Shown here one piece after another: positions 31,945 through 40,233 of a stretch of DNA of 63,280 bases (position 1 is its first letter; every line of letters starts with the position of its first letter). The stretch spans positions 1 through 63,280 of the forward strand of contig JAJZQG010000012.1 of assembly GCA_021847645.1 (NCBI GenBank), in the 5' to 3' direction. The notes beneath the pieces are model-generated. The model did not search any database. It was not told the origin of the DNA and saw only the letters and a program-made list of their open reading frames with translations. Source of the stretch: Myxococcales bacterium. GTDB taxonomy: Bacteria > Myxococcota_A > Polyangia > Polyangiales > Polyangiaceae. A program made the translations under genes and the position numbers.

Positions 31945-34900
31945 TTGCCCCGAGGCAGGCGTCAAGGGGCAACAACCGCGCGCCCGCGGCACGCAAGTGC
32001 GCCCCTCAATCCCCTGGCAACCTCCCTCGATCTGCCCCAAGCTCCGGTCGTGCCTCCCGTTGTTCCCGCGCGACTCGCCCATGTCCTGCACGCCTGGCGG
32101 AGCATTGTGTCCCCGCACCGGCGGGCGGCGGTCGCCGGGGCCGCGTTGCTGCTAGCCGTCGTTGCCGCGCACGCCGCTCGGGTCGGAACCACGCCCTGGC
32201 GCCTTGGCGCTGCGCTCGGCCTGGCCATCGTCGCTGTCGCCTGGTCGGTTCGCGCTGGGTGGGAATGGCACGCGTGGCGCGACCCGGTACGTGCGGCCCG
32301 CGCGGCCTTGTCGGCCGTGGATCGCCAAGCCGCGGACAAGACCGCACGCGCGACCGCCCTGGTCGTTTCCCCCGAGACGCGGGCCGACCCGTTGTCCTAC
32401 GGCCTGGCCCAGCTGCACCTCGACCAGGTCGTGTCCGGCATCGGCCGCGACCGCATCGAGACAGCCGCACGCAAGCGCGGTGCCCACTGGCAGCAGGCCG
32501 CCCTGATCATGCTGGGCGTCGCCCTGGCCTTGCTGGCTTTTGCTCCGCTGCGTTTTCTCGAAGGCTTCGACGTGCTGCTCGCGCGTCACGGCCGCGCGCC
32601 CTTGGCGCTGGACTGGGTCGACGGCGTGGTGGGCGACGTGCAGGTGCCGCGCTACCTGCACCGGCGCGATCAGATGTTCATCGGGCCGGAGGCGACCTCG
32701 CACCCGCGCGGGTCGGTGCTGACGCTGCACGCGCGGGCGTTGCACGCGGGCCGTCGCCTGGTACTGACCGACGGCACGACCGAGGTGCCGTTCGCCGACG
32801 ACGGCCGTGGCGGCATCGCAGCGCGCTGGACCTTGGCGGACAGCGTGACGCTGCACGTCGCGGCACGCTTCGGCGACGTGCTGATCGAGCAGGCCGATCC
32901 GATCGACGTCGAGTCGATCCCGGACCAGGCGCCGCGCGTCGAGTTGGAGGGCGCACCGCAGACCGTCAAGCTCGCGGAGGTGACGGAGATACCGATGCGC
33001 TACCGCGTCACCGACGATCACGGGCTCACGCAAATCGACCTGGTGATCCGGGCAGGCGACAAGGAGGAGCGTCGGGTGCTGGCGCGCCACCAGGGCCAAG
33101 AGGTGGACGAGAAGGGCAGCGTGGTGGTGTCTGCGAACGACGCGTCGTTTCGGCGCGCGTGGGTTCCGGTGGAGCTGACGATCGAGGCTCGGGACAACGA
33201 TCCGATCACCGGCCCCAAGTGGGGCAAGAGCGCTGTCATCACGGTGGTGCCGCCGGCGATTGGCGAGACCGAGGCGCAGCGCTTCGAGGCGATCACCCGC
33301 TTGCGCGATCGGCTGGTCGACCAGGCAGCGGCGCGCATCACCGAGAGCCCCGGACAGTCGGCGGCGGAACGTCGTGCGCACGTGTCGGCGGAGCGGGAAC
33401 GTCAGGGCGAGCTGTCCAAGCAGCTCACCGAGCTGCTGGACACGACGTTCGGAGGCCGCATGCTGCCCGGACGTCTGCGCGCGTTCCTGCTGGGCCAGGT
33501 GGAGCGGGTGGACAAGGCGGTGGGCCAGGAGTCGAGCTCGCAGCAGGGCAAGGCGGCGAGCGACGCGCACGCCAAGGTGCGGGAGACCACGGACAGCGCC
33601 GTGCTGGCGGTGGACGGTGCGCTGCGCAGCTTCGGGGCGATTGACGCGATGGCGATCGCGCGGCGACTGTCGGACGTGGCGCAGGCTGCTGCGAGCGGCG
33701 CGGAGCTGGTTCGCAAGGGCGATGCAGAGCACGGCAAAGCCAGGTGGGACGCGGCGGTGGCGGCCCTTGGTGCGGGCGCCAGCTCGCTGTCGCGTCTGGA
33801 GACGCTGGGCAAGGATCTGGGCGAGGTGGTCGGCATCGGTGTGCGGTGCATGAACCGCGCCGCGAGCGCGGGAGACTTCCCGCACGCGCAACTGGCCGCC
33901 GAGCACCTGGCGGCGCGTCTTCGCCGCCCTTTCCCGTCGTTCAGCGGCGGCGGCGGCCGTCGGGGCACGGGCGGGGACGGCATCCCGGGCATGGGCGAGA
34001 GCGAGTCGTCGTCGGACGCCCAGGACCAGTTCGACGCGCAGCAGAGCGAGCTGGAGAAGATCGCGCGCGAGCATGCGTCCGAGATGGACGAGCTGCGGGA
34101 CGTGCTCGAGAAGTCGATGAAGGCGGCCGACGACGAGGGGTTGCGGCAGGAGGTTCGGGCGCATGCGGATCGGGTTCGGCGGTCGGTGCAGTCGTTGCCG
34201 ACGGACCCCTCGAGCTTGTCGCCGGTGGAGGGCGCAGCGGCGGCGATGCGGTCGAACGCGGAGGCGATGGCGGACAGCATGGAGCGGATGGCGATGTCGG
34301 CCGCGATGGAAGGGGGCAAGAACGCGGTGAGCGCAGGGGACAACGCGCAGCGGCTGGCGGAAGACGAGCGCTCGGTGTTCGGCGAGCCTTCGCCGCTGGG
34401 GCCGCGCGTGGGGCAGGCCAAGCAGACGGTGCAGGCGGAGCTGGCGTGGCTGCAGGAGCAGATGAGCCGGATGCAGCGCAACGCGGCCGACAAGTCGAAG
34501 GACGCGCTGGATGAGGCCGCGCGCAAGGAAGAGGAGCTGGGCCACCGCTCCAGCCAACTCGGCGAGAGCAGCGAGGCCGGGGAGGCGCCTCTGCCGCAGC
34601 GCTCGTCGGAGATGCTGGACAAGGCTGCGCAGGCGATGCGCGACGCGGCGTCGGCGTTCCGGGCGCACGATCCGGAGCGAGGCACCGAGCGGCAGCGCGA
34701 CGCGCAGCGTCTGCTGGAGATGGCGCAAGCGGCGCAGGATCAGGGCGAGCAGCAGCAGGGCGCCAGCTCGAAGGACCAGGACAAGCAGACTTCGAGCTCG
34801 GAGCAGGACTCGCCCAACGGCAGCCCGGGCACCGAGCGCGTGGACATCCCGGGTGCGGACCAGTTCAAGGGGCCAGAGGGCTTCCGCAGACGGGTGCTCG

Positions 34901-34974
34901 ACGGGTTGGGGACCACGAGCGATCCGCGTCTTCGGGAGGCGGTGCGACGTTACGCGGAGGGCCTGCTTCGATGA
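31945..34974 (+). CDS. DUF4175 family membrane protein
   Basis: About 1009 residues. Two N-terminal membrane segments and a third near residue 190 precede a beta-sandwich periplasmic part (about 240-430: WVDGVVGDVQVPRYLHRRDQ, PRVELEGAPQTVKL, MRYRVTDDHGLTQIDL). The remaining 550 residues are long coiled coils rich in Gln, Glu and Ala, with a Ser/Gln disordered stretch near the end. This is the DUF4175 architecture. The start is unclear: TTG 31945 has AAGGA eight bases upstream, GTG 32050 is the next option, and the frame stays open upstream. It ends in an ATGA overlap with the peptidase gene at 34971, so the two are translationally coupled. The role is unknown; envelope scaffolding is plausible. 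Confidence 0.8.
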   Translation: MPRGRRQGATTARPRHASAPLNPLATSLDLPQAPVVPPVVPARLAHVLHAWRSIVSPHRRAAVAGAALLLAVVAAHAARVGTTPWRLGAALGLAIVAVAWSVRAGWEWHAWRDPVRAARAALSAVDRQAADKTARATALVVSPETRADPLSYGLAQLHLDQVVSGIGRDRIETAARKRGAHWQQAALIMLGVALALLAFAPLRFLEGFDVLLARHGRAPLALDWVDGVVGDVQVPRYLHRRDQMFIGPEATSHPRGSVLTLHARALHAGRRLVLTDGTTEVPFADDGRGGIAARWTLADSVTLHVAARFGDVLIEQADPIDVESIPDQAPRVELEGAPQTVKLAEVTEIPMRYRVTDDHGLTQIDLVIRAGDKEERRVLARHQGQEVDEKGSVVVSANDASFRRAWVPVELTIEARDNDPITGPKWGKSAVITVVPPAIGETEAQRFEAITRLRDRLVDQAAARITESPGQSAAERRAHVSAERERQGELSKQLTELLDTTFGGRMLPGRLRAFLLGQVERVDKAVGQESSSQQGKAASDAHAKVRETTDSAVLAVDGALRSFGAIDAMAIARRLSDVAQAAASGAELVRKGDAEHGKARWDAAVAALGAGASSLSRLETLGKDLGEVVGIGVRCMNRAASAGDFPHAQLAAEHLAARLRRPFPSFSGGGGRRGTGGDGIPGMGESESSSDAQDQFDAQQSELEKIAREHASEMDELRDVLEKSMKAADDEGLRQEVRAHADRVRRSVQSLPTDPSSLSPVEGAAAAMRSNAEAMADSMERMAMSAAMEGGKNAVSAGDNAQRLAEDERSVFGEPSPLGPRVGQAKQTVQAELAWLQEQMSRMQRNAADKSKDALDEAARKEEELGHRSSQLGESSEAGEAPLPQRSSEMLDKAAQAMRDAASAFRAHDPERGTERQRDAQRLLEMAQAAQDQGEQQQGASSKDQDKQTSSSEQDSPNGSPGTERVDIPGADQFKGPEGFRRRVLDGLGTTSDPRLREAVRRYAEGLLR

Positions 34975-36509
34975 GCCGCTGCATGCAAGAGTCCTTGCGT
35001 GTCGGGCTGGCGTCCCTGGCCTTGGCGGCGACCGCGGCGTGGGGGTCCGACGCGGCGGCGACCGATCTGGTACGCGCGCAGCGCATCCGCGACGACGTGC
35101 TGCAGTTGCGCTTTGACGACGCGCAGCGCTTGCTGGCCGGCGCCGATGCCTCGGACACGGCGATGGAGCTCGAGCGGGGCCGGATGCTGTACTACGAGAC
35201 GCGCTACGACGAGGCGCTGGGGGTGCTCGATCGACCGGACGTGGCGGCGACTGACGAGGGCGCGCGTCTGGGCGCCCTGGCCAAGGCCTGTGCGCGCGGC
35301 ACGGCTGGCGCCGTGGTGGTCCGCGACGACGCGCACCAGCTGATCGTGCGCCTGCAAGACGACCGGGACCAGGTGCTGGTGCCGATGCTGGCGCGCGTGG
35401 TGAGCGCGATGCGCGAGACGCTCGACCGCGATCTGGGCATCACGCTGCCCTCGCCGCTGCGCATCGAGCTGGTGCGCGATCACTTCTCGCTCGCGGAGAT
35501 GACCGGCCTGCCGGAGACCTCGGCGCGCACCACGGGCACGGTGGCGATCGCGAACTGGGGCCGCGTGACGATGATCTCGCCTCGCTCAATGGCAGACGGC
35601 TATCCATGGATGGTCACGCTCGCGCACGAGCTGACGCACGTCGCGCTGGGCATGGCCACGATCGACCGGGCGCCTCTCTGGTTCCAGGAAGGCATCGCCA
35701 AGTTCGAGGAGACGAGATGGCGCAGCTGTGATCCCTGGGACGACTATCCATCGTCGGATAGCATAGCGGCGGTGGGCTACGACCTCGGGCTCGCCCGCGA
35801 CATCGAGCACCTGGGGCCGTCGGTGGCGATGCTGCCCACACCCGAGGACGCGATGGTGGCGTTCGCGCAGGTCCAGAGCCTGGTGCGCTACATCCACCGG
35901 GACGGCGGGCCGAGAGCGCTGGCGGACATCATCGCCGAGATGCGCGAGGCGCCGTCGGGCGACGACCCGCGCGATGCGGTGGAGCGCGCAACGGGCCGCG
36001 GCCTCGACGACTGGGTGGCGGCGTGGCGGGGCTGGCTCGACTCGGTGCCCCGGGACCTGCCGCCCGAAGTGGGGTTGGGAGCGCCGCCGCCCGGGCACGG
36101 ACAGGCGTCGCGCGACGCGCGCCTGGGGGATCTGCTGCTGGCGCGCGGGCACGACGACGCTGCGGTGGTGGTATTGGGACGTGCGCGCGACCAGGCGCCG
36201 AACGACTTGCGGCTGCGCGGCATGCTGGCGCAGGGGCTGATGGCGCTGGGTCGCAATGACGACGCGCGCGCGGAGGTCAGTCCGAGCGGGCCGCCGTTCT
36301 TCCCGGACGCCCGGGCCTTAACGCTGCGCGGCTTCTTCCTGGCAGCCGACGGGGACGTCTCGGGGGCGGCCGTGTCGTTCGACCAGGCGCTGGCGCTGGC
36401 GCCCTGGGACCGGAAAGTCGCCTGCGAATGGCTGGCTCCCCCGGCGGTTCCCGCCGATCCAGACCGGGCGTCGCTTTGCCGTGCCGCAAGATCGTGGCCG
36501 ATAGATTGA
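34971..36509 (+). CDS. Exported gluzincin metallopeptidase with TPR tail
   Basis: A 512-residue protein. A signal peptide (about 1-30) is followed by a TPR-like helical part. The zinc site is HELTH with H219, E220 and H223, and the third ligand is probably the Glu in FQEGIAKFEE about 20 residues on. This matches the M1/MA-clan gluzincin-like peptidase family common in myxobacteria. The C-terminal 130 residues return to TPR-type helices (LGDLLLARGHDDAAVVVLGRA). The ATG overlaps the DUF4175 stop (ATGA), so equal expression and a shared envelope job are likely. Substrate unknown. Confidence 0.83.
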   Translation: MSRCMQESLRVGLASLALAATAAWGSDAAATDLVRAQRIRDDVLQLRFDDAQRLLAGADASDTAMELERGRMLYYETRYDEALGVLDRPDVAATDEGARLGALAKACARGTAGAVVVRDDAHQLIVRLQDDRDQVLVPMLARVVSAMRETLDRDLGITLPSPLRIELVRDHFSLAEMTGLPETSARTTGTVAIANWGRVTMISPRSMADGYPWMVTLAHELTHVALGMATIDRAPLWFQEGIAKFEETRWRSCDPWDDYPSSDSIAAVGYDLGLARDIEHLGPSVAMLPTPEDAMVAFAQVQSLVRYIHRDGGPRALADIIAEMREAPSGDDPRDAVERATGRGLDDWVAAWRGWLDSVPRDLPPEVGLGAPPPGHGQASRDARLGDLLLARGHDDAAVVVLGRARDQAPNDLRLRGMLAQGLMALGRNDDARAEVSPSGPPFFPDARALTLRGFFLAADGDVSGAAVSFDQALALAPWDRKVACEWLAPPAVPADPDRASLCRAARSWPID

Positions 36510-36549
36510 CCGCCGCGGTCGGGCTTGCGAGGATTCCAGCCACTGCCCC

Positions 36550-37389
36550 ATGCCCGCCACGGTCGCCACGTACCTCGCCGCGCAAGTCGTCCGCGCGCTT
36601 CCCCGCACCGCGATCAGCCGTGCGGTAGGACGTCTGTGCGACGCACCGCTGCCTCCCAAGCTCTCGCGCGTGCTCGTGAACGCGTACTCCGCCGCCTGGC
36701 ACGTGGACATGCGCGACGTGATGCCGCGCCAGGAGCCGTACGCGTCGTTCGACGAGTTCTTCACGCGGCCGCTGCGAGATGGACGTCGCACGGTCAGCGC
36801 GGCGCAGGACGAGATCGTGAGCCCGGCGGACGGGCGGCTGCAGGCCCTTGGGCGGGTGGAGCCCGGCTGCCGCATCGTGGTCAAGGGCCAGCCGTACGAC
36901 GTGGCGCGATTGGTGGGTGACGAAGACGACGCGCTCGCCTACCTCGGCGGTCAATTCGCCGTGGTCTACCTGTCCCCGCGGGACTATCACCGCGTGCATT
37001 CACCCGTGGACGGGCAGCTGGTGGTCGTGCGATCGCTGCCTGGGGATCTTCACCCGGTCAACGCGATCGGCGAGGTCAGCGGGCGGGGCGTGCTGGTGGC
37101 GAACCGTCGCGTGGCAGCGGTTTTCGAGACGCGAGAGCATGGACGGGTGACCCTGGTGCTGGTCGGGGCGATGGTGGTGGGGCGCATCAGCCTGGTGACG
37201 TGCCCGGAGCCCGACGTGCCTTGGGGGACGACGGTGCAGGCCCCCCCGCAGGGGTTTCGCAGGGGCCAAGAAGTTGGCGCTTTTCACCTGGGGTCGACGG
37301 CCGTGGTGCTGACCGGACCCAAAACGCCGACTTGGCATCGGGAACCCGGCCTGATACGTGTTGGAGAATCGCTCGCGAGGAACGGATGA
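36550..37389 (+). CDS. psd: Phosphatidylserine decarboxylase proenzyme
   Basis: A 279-residue protein with the full Psd signature. SPADG carries D94, YHRVHSPVDG carries H150, and the self-cleavage site HLGSTAVVL carries S249 (family motif LGST). Cleavage before S249 creates the pyruvoyl group that decarboxylates phosphatidylserine to phosphatidylethanolamine at the inner membrane. The N-terminal helices (YLAAQVVRALPRTAIS) are the usual membrane-association region. It starts 40 bp after the peptidase gene, and its stop overlaps the next start by ATGA (37386). pssA is not in the window. Confidence 0.93.
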   Translation: MPATVATYLAAQVVRALPRTAISRAVGRLCDAPLPPKLSRVLVNAYSAAWHVDMRDVMPRQEPYASFDEFFTRPLRDGRRTVSAAQDEIVSPADGRLQALGRVEPGCRIVVKGQPYDVARLVGDEDDALAYLGGQFAVVYLSPRDYHRVHSPVDGQLVVVRSLPGDLHPVNAIGEVSGRGVLVANRRVAAVFETREHGRVTLVLVGAMVVGRISLVTCPEPDVPWGTTVQAPPQGFRRGQEVGAFHLGSTAVVLTGPKTPTWHREPGLIRVGESLARNG

Positions 37390-39599
37390 CGGACGACGAG
37401 GACAAGGCCGGACAAGCGCCCTCCGAACCCGCTCGCGTGCCGTCGCCCACGCCGCCGCCCCCCGACCTGTCGGTCTTCGACGAAGCCATGGGCCACTACG
37501 ACGATCCGATCGAGGCGCTGGCTTCGATTGTCACGCCTGCTCCGCGACCGGTCGAGGAAGAAGAGCTGCGCCCGGAAGACGCGATCGAGGACCCCGCCGC
37601 GCCGTCGCCGCTGCACCATTCGCAGCCCGATCTGTCGCGCGCCGCCTTCGGCTCCCAGCCCGAGCTGTCGCGCGCTGCCCTGGGTTCGCAGCCCGACCGC
37701 GACTCGATTCCCGATTCGGAAGAGTCGGGCCCGTCCAAAGCCGCGGCGATCGCGCCCGACGCCGTCGCATCGCGCCGCGCACGGGCTCGCATCACGCTTC
37801 GCATCCCCGACGACGACATCCCTGTGTCGTCGCCCCAGCCTCCCGCGGTCGAACCCGAGACGGACAAGCAGCTCATCAACTCGGCCGCCGTGGTTCAGGC
37901 CATGCGCATCATCGCGATTGGCGAGCCGTCGTCGAGATCGCACCACGAGCCCGACGAACCAGCTCAGGCGAGGGACAAGATGCCCTCGAGCGTCGACGGG
38001 GTCCCGCTGGGCGAGAGCGACATGGAGCCCACGTGGACGCCGGCGTCTGCTCCCCCTCCGGTCGTGGGCGACGAGCCGACGATGACCGAAGAAGTGGAGG
38101 TGGAGCCCGAACCCGAAGAGGAGGCTGTGGCTCCGCCGCCGGCGCTCGTGACACTGCCCACGCCGGTCCCGCCGCCGATGGCGCCGCGGCCGCGCATGGC
38201 CTCTGTGCCGCCGGTCGAAGTTGCGACGCCCGCCGCGCCTCCGGTTGCCGCGTACGGACCGCTGCCGCCGGTCGAGCCGCCACGGCCGCGCATGGCTTCA
38301 TTGCCGCCGGTCGATGTTGCGACGCCCGCCGCGCCTCCGGTTGCCGCGTACGGACCGCTGCCACCGGTCGAGCCGCCACGGCCGCGCATGGCCTCGCTGC
38401 CGCCGGTCGAGCCGCCGCGGCCGCGCATGGCTTCATTGCCGCCGGTCGAAACACCACCCCCGCGCCCCGAGCCGGTCGAGCTCGCCGAAGAGGACGTCGC
38501 ACCAGATTCCTCGCGAGAAAACGACAAGGAACCAGCGACGGCGCGCGTGCCTTCGATCGAAGCGCCGCCGTCGCCCAAGCCGAAGCCCAGCCCGTCGCCG
38601 CCTCAGGTCGCGCCGGTCGTCGTATCGCCGGAAGATGTATTGGCTGCGGTTTCTCCCGCGCCCGCCCCGGTGCAGGCGCCGTCGCGGGACAGCGTCGAAG
38701 AGGTGGTTCCGGAGCCTGCCGAGGAAATCGAGGCCGAGGAGCTTCCTCCGGCTCCGCCGCCCCCTGCTCCACCGCGCAAGCCCGTGGCGCCCGAGCCCAA
38801 GCCGGCTCTGCGCAAGGAGGCGGCCGTGGGAGAAGACGGCGCGCCACGGCGACGCGTGCGTCCTCCCTGGGAAGAGGTCTTCAGCGACGACTTCGTTCGC
38901 GCCTTCCCGCGTCTGACTCCCAAGCAGGTCTCGCTTGAGGTGACGTTCGTCGAGGAGAGCCTGGGCATCCAGAGGGGCGGTGTGGTCCTCGATCTCGCGT
39001 GTGGCAACGGGCAGCACGCGGTCGAGCTCGCCTCGCGTGGCTACAACGTCGTCGGCTACGACCTTTCGCTCACGATGCTCGCGCTGGCTGCCGACGAAGC
39101 GCAGGAGCGCGGCCAGAAGCTCAACTTCCTGCAGGGCGACATGCGCGAGATGGCGTTCGAAGAGATGTTCGACGCCGTGTACAGCTGGTCGACGAGCTTC
39201 GGCTTCTTCGACGAGGAGAAGAACTCGTCGGTGCTGCGACGCGTGCACCGTGCGCTGCGGCAGTCCGGCATGTTCCTGCTCGACCTGGTCAACCGCGACT
39301 ACATCGTGTCGCGCCTGCCCACGCTCAACTGGTTCGAAGGTGACGGCTGCGTGTGCATCGACGACGCGCAATTCGATTCGATCACCAGTCGCTTGCGCGT
39401 CAAGCGCACGGTGATGCGCGAGGACGGCAAGTCGCGCGAGGTGGAGTACTCGGTGCGGCTCTACGCCCTGCACGAGATCGGCAAGATGCTGCACGAAGCT
39501 GGATTCAAAGTGGTGGAGGTCAGCGGCCACCCGGCCATGGCGGGCGCCTACTTCGGTGCGGACTCTCCCAGGATGATCATCCTGGCGGAACGACGGTAG
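37386..39599 (+). CDS. SAM-dependent methyltransferase with long proline-rich N-terminus
   Basis: A 737-residue protein. Residues 1 to about 490 are disordered and rich in Pro, Ala and Glu, with tandem 32-residue units (RPRMASLPPV then D/EVATPAAPPVA) encoded by 96-bp DNA repeats from 38190. The C-terminal 235 residues are a class I methyltransferase: motif I VLDLACGNGQHAVELASRGY, an acidic strand end GYDLSLTML, FLQGDMREMAF and FDAVYSWSTSFGFF. The domain looks complete. Its substrate is unknown; the overlap with psd (ATGA) raises the possibility of a phospholipid headgroup or envelope substrate, which is only contextual. The disordered half may be a flexible tether or interaction platform. Confidence 0.82.
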   Translation: MTDDEDKAGQAPSEPARVPSPTPPPPDLSVFDEAMGHYDDPIEALASIVTPAPRPVEEEELRPEDAIEDPAAPSPLHHSQPDLSRAAFGSQPELSRAALGSQPDRDSIPDSEESGPSKAAAIAPDAVASRRARARITLRIPDDDIPVSSPQPPAVEPETDKQLINSAAVVQAMRIIAIGEPSSRSHHEPDEPAQARDKMPSSVDGVPLGESDMEPTWTPASAPPPVVGDEPTMTEEVEVEPEPEEEAVAPPPALVTLPTPVPPPMAPRPRMASVPPVEVATPAAPPVAAYGPLPPVEPPRPRMASLPPVDVATPAAPPVAAYGPLPPVEPPRPRMASLPPVEPPRPRMASLPPVETPPPRPEPVELAEEDVAPDSSRENDKEPATARVPSIEAPPSPKPKPSPSPPQVAPVVVSPEDVLAAVSPAPAPVQAPSRDSVEEVVPEPAEEIEAEELPPAPPPPAPPRKPVAPEPKPALRKEAAVGEDGAPRRRVRPPWEEVFSDDFVRAFPRLTPKQVSLEVTFVEESLGIQRGGVVLDLACGNGQHAVELASRGYNVVGYDLSLTMLALAADEAQERGQKLNFLQGDMREMAFEEMFDAVYSWSTSFGFFDEEKNSSVLRRVHRALRQSGMFLLDLVNRDYIVSRLPTLNWFEGDGCVCIDDAQFDSITSRLRVKRTVMREDGKSREVEYSVRLYALHEIGKMLHEAGFKVVEVSGHPAMAGAYFGADSPRMIILAERR

Positions 39600-39605
39600 C
39601 GTCGC

Positions 39606-39980
39606 CTACTTGGAGCATGTGACGAAGGCGGTGCCGTTGCGGTCCTCGCACGAGCAGCGGGAATCGGCCTTGAGCGTGGGCTGCAGGCACCGGCACGTGG
39701 GCGCCTTGGCGCAAGCCGTGCTCCACTGGCACCCGGTCACGCTGCCGTTGCTCTCGCAATAGAATCCCGTCGGACAGATTCCTTCTCCGCACGCGAAGCA
39801 CGAGCCGTCGTCGCACGACGGCAGCTGAGGCTTGGCCTCTTGCGGCGCGCTGGGCTCAGCGGAGTCCGATCGGTGAGCTGCCGAGGTGTCCTCGTGGGTT
39901 TGCGTCTGAGCTGCGCCGCACGACACGCATGCGAGCGTGGTCGCGAACACAGCCACTGGCGTGAGGATCGAGCGTTGCAC
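39606..39980 (-). CDS. Small Cys-rich lipoprotein
   Basis: A 124-residue protein starting with GTG at 39980. An export signal ending in a lipobox-like LACVSC is followed by a Ser/Ala/Glu-rich linker and a compact domain with twelve cysteines in its last 70 residues (CDDGSCFACGEGICPTGFYC onward). This is a disulfide-stabilised surface module of a kind frequent in myxobacteria. No enzyme motif. Its stop lies 6 bp from the stop of the convergent methyltransferase. Function unknown. Confidence 0.65.
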   Translation of the reverse strand: MQRSILTPVAVFATTLACVSCGAAQTQTHEDTSAAHRSDSAEPSAPQEAKPQLPSCDDGSCFACGEGICPTGFYCESNGSVTGCQWSTACAKAPTCRCLQPTLKADSRCSCEDRNGTAFVTCSK

Positions 39981-40010
39981 GCCCCATCCCTATCAAAACG
40001 CCCGAAGAAT

Positions 40011-40163
40011 TCAACGCAGAGTCGCAGAGGCACAGAGGCGCAGAGGCACAGAGGCGCAGAGCATTCCTTGGCTTTGCGACGCACGAACACGGACAGCGAG
40101 GCCGGGGCCTTGATGGGTGCAAGGCAATCCTTCGGCCCTGCGCCACTGCGCCTCTGCGTTTGA
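40011..40163. repeat. Inverted-repeat element with CAGAGGCR tandem array
   Basis: The left arm TCAACGCAGAGTCGCAGAGG (40011-40030) is an imperfect inverted copy of 40138-40163, which reads CGCCACTGCGCCTCTGCGTT. The left arm continues into an 8-bp tandem array CAGAGGCA/CAGAGGCG to about 40060. It lies in the divergent gap between the Cys-rich lipoprotein and the L,D-transpeptidase genes, so it sits among their promoters. The right arm shares CTGCGYCYTCTGCGTT with the inner arm of the element at 20400-20604, suggesting one family. Confidence 0.5.
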
Positions 40164-40233
40164 TTCCCCGCCGCAGCAGGACCCAGGAATTGGGCCAGCG
40201 CGCGCGAAATCGGTAGGGTTCGTCCCTGGTGTC

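Noticed and set aside
32152..34728. 858-residue open frame on the minus strand opposite the DUF4175 gene
   Set aside because: Extreme Arg/His/Gln composition with no domain; the plus-strand protein has recognisable domains.
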